NCBI RefSeq assembly: GCF_001275675.1
Contig: NZ_LITM01000002.1
Coordinates: forward strand, 369,296 to 426,470
Direction: 5' to 3'
DNA from: Lysinibacillus sp. FJAT-14745
GTDB lineage: Bacteria; Bacillota; Bacilli; Bacillales_A; Planococcaceae
Length of the DNA stretch: 57,175 nucleotides
A model generated the notes under the pieces. That model ran no database searches. It worked only from the letters and a program-made list of their open reading frames with translations, and had not been told where the DNA came from. Below, in pieces: positions 53,518-57,175 of this stretch; positions within the stretch are counted from its first letter, which is position 1; each line of letters begins with the position of its first letter. A program made the position numbers and the translations under genes.

Positions 53518-54132
53518 TTACTTACCTATTTCATTTTGTAATTGCTCTAAAAACTGTACCATAAATTGATGACGTTCTTCAGCCATTTGCTTGCCCTTGT
53601 CTGTAATCATTAATTCCTTCAGCAATAATAATTTCTCATAAAAATGGGTAACTGAGGATGTATTTTTACGACGATACTCCTCCTCTGTCATATCCGTACG
53701 TGCATTCTCTTCCTTATCGTAAAGCTTTCGACCCTTAGCCCCACCATAAGCAAATGTGCGGGCAATACCGATTGCCCCTATCGCATCTAAGCGATCTGCA
53801 TCTCGCACTATTTTTGCCTCGAGAGAAGTTGCTTCTAGCTCATTACCACCATTAAACGATACTTGTGCGATGCAATCTCGAATATGTTGCTTTTTCTCCT
53901 CGCTTAAAGATAGCTTGGCAATTAACTTATTTTCTTGCTCCTTGCTATCGGTATACTTTTTATCACTCACATCATGCAATAGCACAGCAATTTTCACGAC
54001 TTCTGCATCAGCTTCCGACTCTGTTTGTAATATCGCTAACGCATTTTGATAAACACGTTCAATATGTTGAAAATCATGACTAGCATCAAATTGTTCATAA
54101 ATTTCTCGTACTTCGTCCATTAAATTGTTCAT
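53518..54132 (-). CDS. ypgQ: HD-domain phosphohydrolase (YpgQ/YedJ-like)
   Basis: 204 residues: an HD superfamily metal hydrolase with DASHDFQHIERV (about 17-28), the HD pair in AVLLHDVSDKKY (His53-Asp54), EAKIVRDADRLDAIGAIGIA (about 105-124) and the TSSVTHFYEKLLLLKELM motif. The order and spacing match B. subtilis YpgQ and E. coli YedJ; YpgQ has been described as a pyrophosphatase-type enzyme acting on nucleotides or pyrophosphate. In B. subtilis it neighbours ypgR, whose homologue (cvfC) lies 5 kb away here, so the pair has been separated by yfmR and the symporter. Confidence 0.85.
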   Translation of the reverse strand: MNNLMDEVREIYEQFDASHDFQHIERVYQNALAILQTESEADAEVVKIAVLLHDVSDKKYTDSKEQENKLIAKLSLSEEKKQHIRDCIAQVSFNGGNELEATSLEAKIVRDADRLDAIGAIGIARTFAYGGAKGRKLYDKEENARTDMTEEEYRRKNTSSVTHFYEKLLLLKELMITDKGKQMAEERHQFMVQFLEQLQNEIGK

Positions 54133-55018
54133 ATACTTTGTTCAGTCCCTTCATATTTATTATACTGCATTACTTCGATTAGTTAATAATTTTGTAACCT
54201 CTTGACTCAACAAGGAAAGTTGTTTTTAATTGACTAATTTTTCTGAATATTGTATGATGAATATACAGAACAACTAGCTTTGTTCTGTAAGCTCACTATT
54301 TCAGTGGTGTACAAGAACTATGTTTTGACAAATTTAACAACTTCAGCGGGATTACAATTGAATATTGTGTTGAAAGATGACGTGCTTATAGAGTAAAGTA
54401 ATCATCTAAAAAAACAAATAAAAGTGAACACTTTCCCTTAGAAATTCTTTGTTTTAACCCGCATAGTGAATGTACATGACGAAATAAGTGAACAAACATT
54501 TAGCCTGTTTTCACGACCAAGAAGGCTTTGATCAAATGTCGCAAACGTGTGATATTTTTATCATTAATTGATGTTACCTTCTTCTATTCATTATCTTGAA
54601 TATGTGTGAACGTAACTCCTCCCATTAGTGGCAAATAGTACACCATTTCCTGCCAACATATGCGAAAAGCTGAATCATCAGCGTCGTGCAAACAAAACTA
54701 GAGAATTCTTTTTTAGGCAACATTTTTTCCGAATTTTATTTAAGCCGTAAATGAAGTATTAAGTTATGAAGGAAGTAGGAACGATAGTTATGTTATGTAA
54801 TACCAACCCGCTGAAGAAAAAGTAAAAGCTGCCCATCTTATTTATTGTAGATGATGGCAGCTTTTATTGATTCTTCAATTTCCATTTTAAAGACATATAT
54901 TTCCTATCTCCCTTTTTCCTGCTTCTTGCTATTCTCCATATGCCTTCTAAGACATACCTAAGGAAAAAAATTATTCTGAACACGGGAGATTTTAGAGACA
55001 AGACAAGCCTTGTTAACC
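54133..55018. other. 886-bp gap, no intact gene
   Basis: AT-rich. On the minus strand near 54590-54690 a short frame reads SFSHMLAGNGVLFATNGRSY before stopping, possibly a gene relic. From 54753 it contains a sequence repeated on the far side of the rpn locus (56995-57085). A hairpin AAAAGCTGCCCAT / ATGGCAGCTTTT is at 54824-54865. Confidence 0.4.
54753..54870. repeat. Direct repeat flanking the rpn locus, left copy
   Basis: GAAGTATTAAGTTATGAAGG, then GGAAC, and further on AAAAGCTGCCCATCTTA; the same words in the same order and orientation occur at 56995-57085 (GAAGTATTAATTTATAAAGG, GGAAC, AAAAGCTACCCATCTTA). The hairpin at its 3' end could terminate transcripts. Confidence 0.55.
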
Positions 55019-55363
55019 TTATCGTAATTTATCATCATGATTTTGAATTAGCCTTTCTTTGATTTCTTCAATACGCTCAACAGATAAGTCTGTTATTTTA
55101 CAAATAAAATCAATATCCATACCATTCGCTAAAAGTTTGTTAGCAGTTTCTTCTTTTACTTCTATTTTGCCTTCCCTTTTCACTTTTTCCCTTCCTATTT
55201 CTATTCCCAGTTGCTCTGCCATATGCTTTACATCCTCTAACTTGGCAGCTTCATCAAGGATATACTTTAAGCGTGATAGATAGGCAATTACTTCTTCCTA
55301 CGATAAGCTTAGCTCTTCCCAAGTAGCGATAGCCTTTTCAACTTTTTCGTTATTTATCTTCAT
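55019..55363 (-). pseudogene. Third Rpn C-terminal cassette, one nonsense codon
   Basis: Starting at the ATG at 55363 the frame reads MKINNEKVEKAIATWEELSL, then S-stop-E-E where the sister cassette has S-Q-E-E: a single CAG to TAG change. It continues intact through LSRLKYILDEAAKLEDVKHM, EQLGIEIGREKVKREG and TANKLLANGMDIDF to IQNHDDKLR. So it is a recent, otherwise full-length copy of the Rpn C-terminal domain (114 codons). The ATG lies inside the end of the previous cassette. A 67-residue product could start at the internal Met after the stop. Its linker differs from both other copies. Confidence 0.8.
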
Positions 55364-55664
55364 GACTTTGATTTAGCTTTTCTTTGATTTCTTCAATACG
55401 CTCCGTAGATAAGCCTGTTATTTTACGAATAAAATCAATATCCATACCATTCGCTAAAAGTTTGTTAGCAACATCTTCCTTCACTATTTCTCTTCCTTTT
55501 TCTACCCCTTTTTGCTCTACCATATACTTCACATCCTCTAGCTTGGCAGCTTCATCGAGGATATACTTTAAGCGTGATAGATAGGCAATTACTTCTTCCT
55601 GCGATAAGCTTAGCTCTTCCCAAGTAGCGATAGCCTTTTCAACTTTTTCGTTATTTATCTTCAT
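55350..55664 (-). CDS. Stand-alone Rpn C-terminal domain, candidate RpnS-like antitoxin
   Basis: 104 residues. From WEELSLSQEEVIAYLSRLKY onward it matches the C-terminal 110 residues of the Rpn nuclease encoded just upstream, except in the linker: EQKGVEKGREIVKEDV instead of the (IEKG) repeats. The last part (ANKLLANGMDIDFIRKITGL, TERIEEIKE) is nearly identical. It has no nuclease domain. Its ATG overlaps the end of the nuclease gene by 14 bases in another frame, so it is probably translated by re-initiation. By analogy with Rpn small proteins it could bind the nuclease or its relatives and block them; this is inference. Confidence 0.75.
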   Translation of the reverse strand: MKINNEKVEKAIATWEELSLSQEEVIAYLSRLKYILDEAAKLEDVKYMVEQKGVEKGREIVKEDVANKLLANGMDIDFIRKITGLSTERIEEIKEKLNQSHEDK

Positions 55665-55995
55665 GACTTTGATTTAGCCTTTCTTTGATTTCTTCAATAC
55701 GCTCCGTAGATAAGCCTGTTATTTTACGAATAAAATCAATATCCATACCATTCGCTAAAAGTTTGTTAGCAGTTTCTTCTTTTTCTTTTTCTACACCTTT
55801 TTCTATTCCTTTTTCTATTCCTTTTTCTATTCCTTTTTCTATTCCTTTTTGCTCTGCCATATGCTTTACGTCCTCTAACTTTGCCTCTTCATCAAGGATA
55901 TATTTTAAGCGAGACTGATAGGCAATAACATCTTCCTGTGATAAACTTAGATCTTCCCATACATTAAATGCCTTTAATAAATGTTCGTCCTTCAT
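55651..55995 (-). CDS. Internal in-frame small protein of the Rpn gene (RpnS-like)
   Basis: Within the nuclease gene, GGAGGA (56008-56003) stands 7 bases before an in-frame ATG (55995-55993). A 114-residue product would start MKDEHLLKAFNVWEDLSLSQ. The stand-alone cassettes downstream start at exactly the equivalent place (MKINNEKVEKAIATWEELSL), which supports this as a real domain boundary and start. E. coli Rpn genes make such internal C-terminal proteins as antitoxins. Translation from this site is predicted, not shown. Confidence 0.65.
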   Translation of the reverse strand: MKDEHLLKAFNVWEDLSLSQEDVIAYQSRLKYILDEEAKLEDVKHMAEQKGIEKGIEKGIEKGIEKGVEKEKEETANKLLANGMDIDFIRKITGLSTERIEEIKERLNQSHEDK

Positions 55996-56655
55996 CGCTA
56001 GTTCCTCCATTTCACGATAAATTTTTTCATAGACTTTTTTCTTTCGTGCATCGACCATTCCTAGTAACAATAACCAGCGTGCTAAAATATCATCCAGTGG
56101 CTTAAGAACTCCCCTATGCCATTGTTCAAGGAATTTATTCATTTCAATAAAGTGCACTTCCAAAGCATCCTCCTGTATAACTAATCGCTTTAATGTTTTA
56201 TCCTCATGTAAATGGAAGGTACTGTGATAATATGCACTTTGAGGAAATACCGTGAAATTACATATATTAATGGTAATCGTCGGTAGCAATTTATGATAAC
56301 CCATACCCTTTTGCAATTGTGATGTATACAGTTGAGCCCAGTAAAATAATGTACGCTTAAACATATCGTGCTGATTAGACAATTGAATTTCAATATTAAT
56401 CATTTGCTGATCCTGCGTTTTCACAACAATATCTAATCTTGACTGCTTATCATCCTTGTATTCGCCACCAACTTCTTGTTTCATAAAAGCCACTTCTTGG
56501 ATGGTATCTCGACCAGTTCGATTTAAAATCGCATTAAGAAAAACAATGGTTATATGTTTATTTTTTTCACTACCAAACATTTGCTTAAATGCATAGTCTA
56601 CTTTCAAATCCATCAATTTAGTTAGCGAAATCCTCCGTAATTCCTTTTCACTCAC
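55651..56655 (-). CDS. Rpn-family PD-(D/E)XK nuclease (recombination-promoting nuclease/putative transposase)
   Basis: 334 residues from the GTG at 56655, which has a perfect AAGGAGGTGA 8 bases upstream. The N-terminal PDDEXK_2 domain starts LKVDYAFKQMFGSEKNK, with the catalytic-core candidates Asp (SRLDIVVK) and Glu-x-Gln (NIEIQLSN) about 14 residues apart. A helical middle follows. The C-terminal domain (last 114 residues) carries a repeat of I-E-K-G four times plus V-E-K-E, then TANKLLANGMDIDFIRKITG. Rpn proteins are nucleases; in E. coli the full-length form is toxic, anti-phage and held in check by its own separately translated C-terminus. Two C-terminal cassettes follow in tandem. Confidence 0.88.
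   Translation of the reverse strand: MSEKELRRISLTKLMDLKVDYAFKQMFGSEKNKHITIVFLNAILNRTGRDTIQEVAFMKQEVGGEYKDDKQSRLDIVVKTQDQQMINIEIQLSNQHDMFKRTLFYWAQLYTSQLQKGMGYHKLLPTITINICNFTVFPQSAYYHSTFHLHEDKTLKRLVIQEDALEVHFIEMNKFLEQWHRGVLKPLDDILARWLLLLGMVDARKKKVYEKIYREMEELAMKDEHLLKAFNVWEDLSLSQEDVIAYQSRLKYILDEEAKLEDVKHMAEQKGIEKGIEKGIEKGIEKGVEKEKEETANKLLANGMDIDFIRKITGLSTERIEEIKERLNQSHEDK
55787..55850. repeat. 12-bp coding microsatellite (IEKG repeats)
   Basis: ATTCCTTTTTCT repeated about four times in tandem, plus diverged units, encoding I-E-K-G on the minus strand inside the Rpn C-terminal domain. The unit length (12 bp) changes copy number without breaking the frame. Confidence 0.9.
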
Positions 56656-56683
56656 AACTATCACCTCCTTTTATTCATTCAAT

Positions 56684-56895
56684 TATGCCTCGGCATAACT
56701 GCGTCCGGAATCGACTTTGTGCCTAGGCCTGCAAATGTTTTTTGCGCGAAAGCGAAGCGACAGCAACAGATGTTTTTTGTGCGAAAGCGAAGCGACAGCA
56801 ACAACATGATGTTGGTCACTCAGTCTTTGCCACAGGACTTGCCGTTCTTAGACTGAGTTCCTCCATTTCAGCGGATGTTTGGACACCCGCTGAAA
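56684..56895. repeat. Long dispersed intergenic element, copy B
   Basis: It begins with the palindrome TATGCCTCGGCATA and has two GTGCGAAAGCGAAGCGAC units (about 56738 and 56775). The hairpin ACTCAGTC / GACTGAGT is near 56818-56858 and the final hairpin is TTTCAGCGG (56866-56874) / CCGCTGAAA (56887-56895). It lies directly upstream of the rpn gene, between its ribosome-binding site and any promoter, so it is probably transcribed as leader. Confidence 0.75.
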
Positions 56896-56994
56896 GAAGT
56901 TAAAAATTCGGTCATAATTCTTTATTTCATATTATTTTAACATGCTTCATTAATAGGTCCAAACTTCAAACATGTCATACACAATGCTACTGTC

Positions 56995-57085
56995 GAAGTA
57001 TTAATTTATAAAGGGAATTGGAACAAAAAGCCGCTTTTGAAACAGGAAAAGCTACCCATCTTAATTTTAAATAAAGGAGCTTTTA
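56995..57085. repeat. Direct repeat flanking the rpn locus, right copy
   Basis: GAAGTATTAATTTATAAAGG, GGAAC and AAAAGCTACCCATCTTA parallel the left copy at 54753-54870. The hairpin arms shrink to AAAAGCT / AGCTTTT here. 56896-56994 holds nothing recognisable. Confidence 0.55.
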
Positions 57086-57106
57086 TTTAAACTGCTTACA
57101 ATTTAT

Positions 57107-57175
57107 GGCTCATCACCAAAATCCGGGGATGACAAAATCAATGACCTGTTTCCAAACGTAAACGGAGGAAAAGAT
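57107..57175 (+). mobile_element. Left end of an insertion sequence at the right edge
   Basis: From GGCTCATCACCAAAATCCGG to the window edge this is the exact inverted copy of positions 2-70. It ends in GGAGGAAAAGAT, one base short of the ATG seen at the other edge, so the transposase would read out of the window to the right. Confidence 0.6.

Noticed and set aside
55059..55918. Plus-strand open frames opposite the Rpn cassettes (SIPFSIPFSIPF-like)
   Set aside because: Mirror reading of the duplicated cassettes and the 12-bp repeat. The minus-strand frames carry the conserved domain and the ribosome-binding sites.

Overview
The window looks like chromosome from a low-GC Bacillota of the Lysinibacillus/Bacillaceae type. 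This is inferred from AT-rich DNA, strong GGAGG ribosome-binding sites, frequent TTG/GTG starts, a T-box leader on proBA, and homologues of Bacillus YfmR, YpgQ and YpgR/CvfC. I saw no rRNA, tRNA, prophage or CRISPR array. Both ends carry the same 72-bp sequence in inverted orientation (2-73 and 57104-57175). It looks like the left end of one insertion sequence whose transposase reads outward from each edge, so the window is probably a contig or segment bounded by two IS copies.

Layout. 0.1-5.1 kb: RarD transporter, a coiled-coil protein, a TelA-family protein and a membrane-anchored class A beta-lactamase-like serine hydrolase. 5.3-9.2 kb: a PadR-DUF2812-DUF2812-ABC transporter operon with a clear promoter and operator. 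9.4-13.1 kb: two TetR modules, one with an ABC-2 type exporter and one divergent from a short-chain dehydrogenase. 13.5-17.5 kb: an MHS symporter / decayed aldehyde dehydrogenase / DHDPS-family lyase operon, divergent from an XRE-cupin regulator; a MITE-like insert sits in the dead dehydrogenase. 17.9-26.6 kb: BrnQ, carboxylesterase, LysR regulator, a two-component system with a PepSY protein, a DUF1835 protein, a LysE exporter and a small membrane protein. 26.8-34.4 kb: T-box-proBA, EamA transporter, PfkB sugar kinase, RDD-like protein, nucleotidyltransferase, GNAT and MarR.

34.6-47.1 kb: a PucR activator faces an uninterrupted ten-gene operon on the other strand: M20 amidohydrolase, D-malate dehydrogenase-like enzyme, SDR, ALDH, DppD/F ATPases, a P1 (DmpA/NylC-type) self-processing amidase, a peptide-binding lipoprotein and two permeases. 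The set reads as import of an amide compound, hydrolysis, alcohol to aldehyde to acid oxidation, then oxidative decarboxylation. That is the chemistry of pantothenate breakdown to 2-oxoisovalerate, which I offer as a hypothesis.

48.2-54.1 kb: CvfC/YpgR, the ABC-F protein YfmR, a DASS dicarboxylate symporter and the HD hydrolase YpgQ. 55.0-56.7 kb: an Rpn-family nuclease gene with a strong internal ribosome-binding site and ATG that would release its C-terminal domain as a separate protein. It also carries a 4-residue (IEKG) repeat, and is followed by two further tandem copies of the C-terminal cassette as overlapping genes, the last broken by one stop codon. It resembles the Rpn gene-within-gene toxin-antitoxin anti-phage systems, with the antitoxin part duplicated as stand-alone genes. 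I regard this as the most notable system here.

The intergenic DNA is unusually structured. Four separate tandem arrays share a strict 21-bp period but use three different unit sequences. A long dispersed element with covarying hairpins occurs upstream of the rpn gene and of the catabolic operon, and there are several palindromic elements and decayed IS ends.
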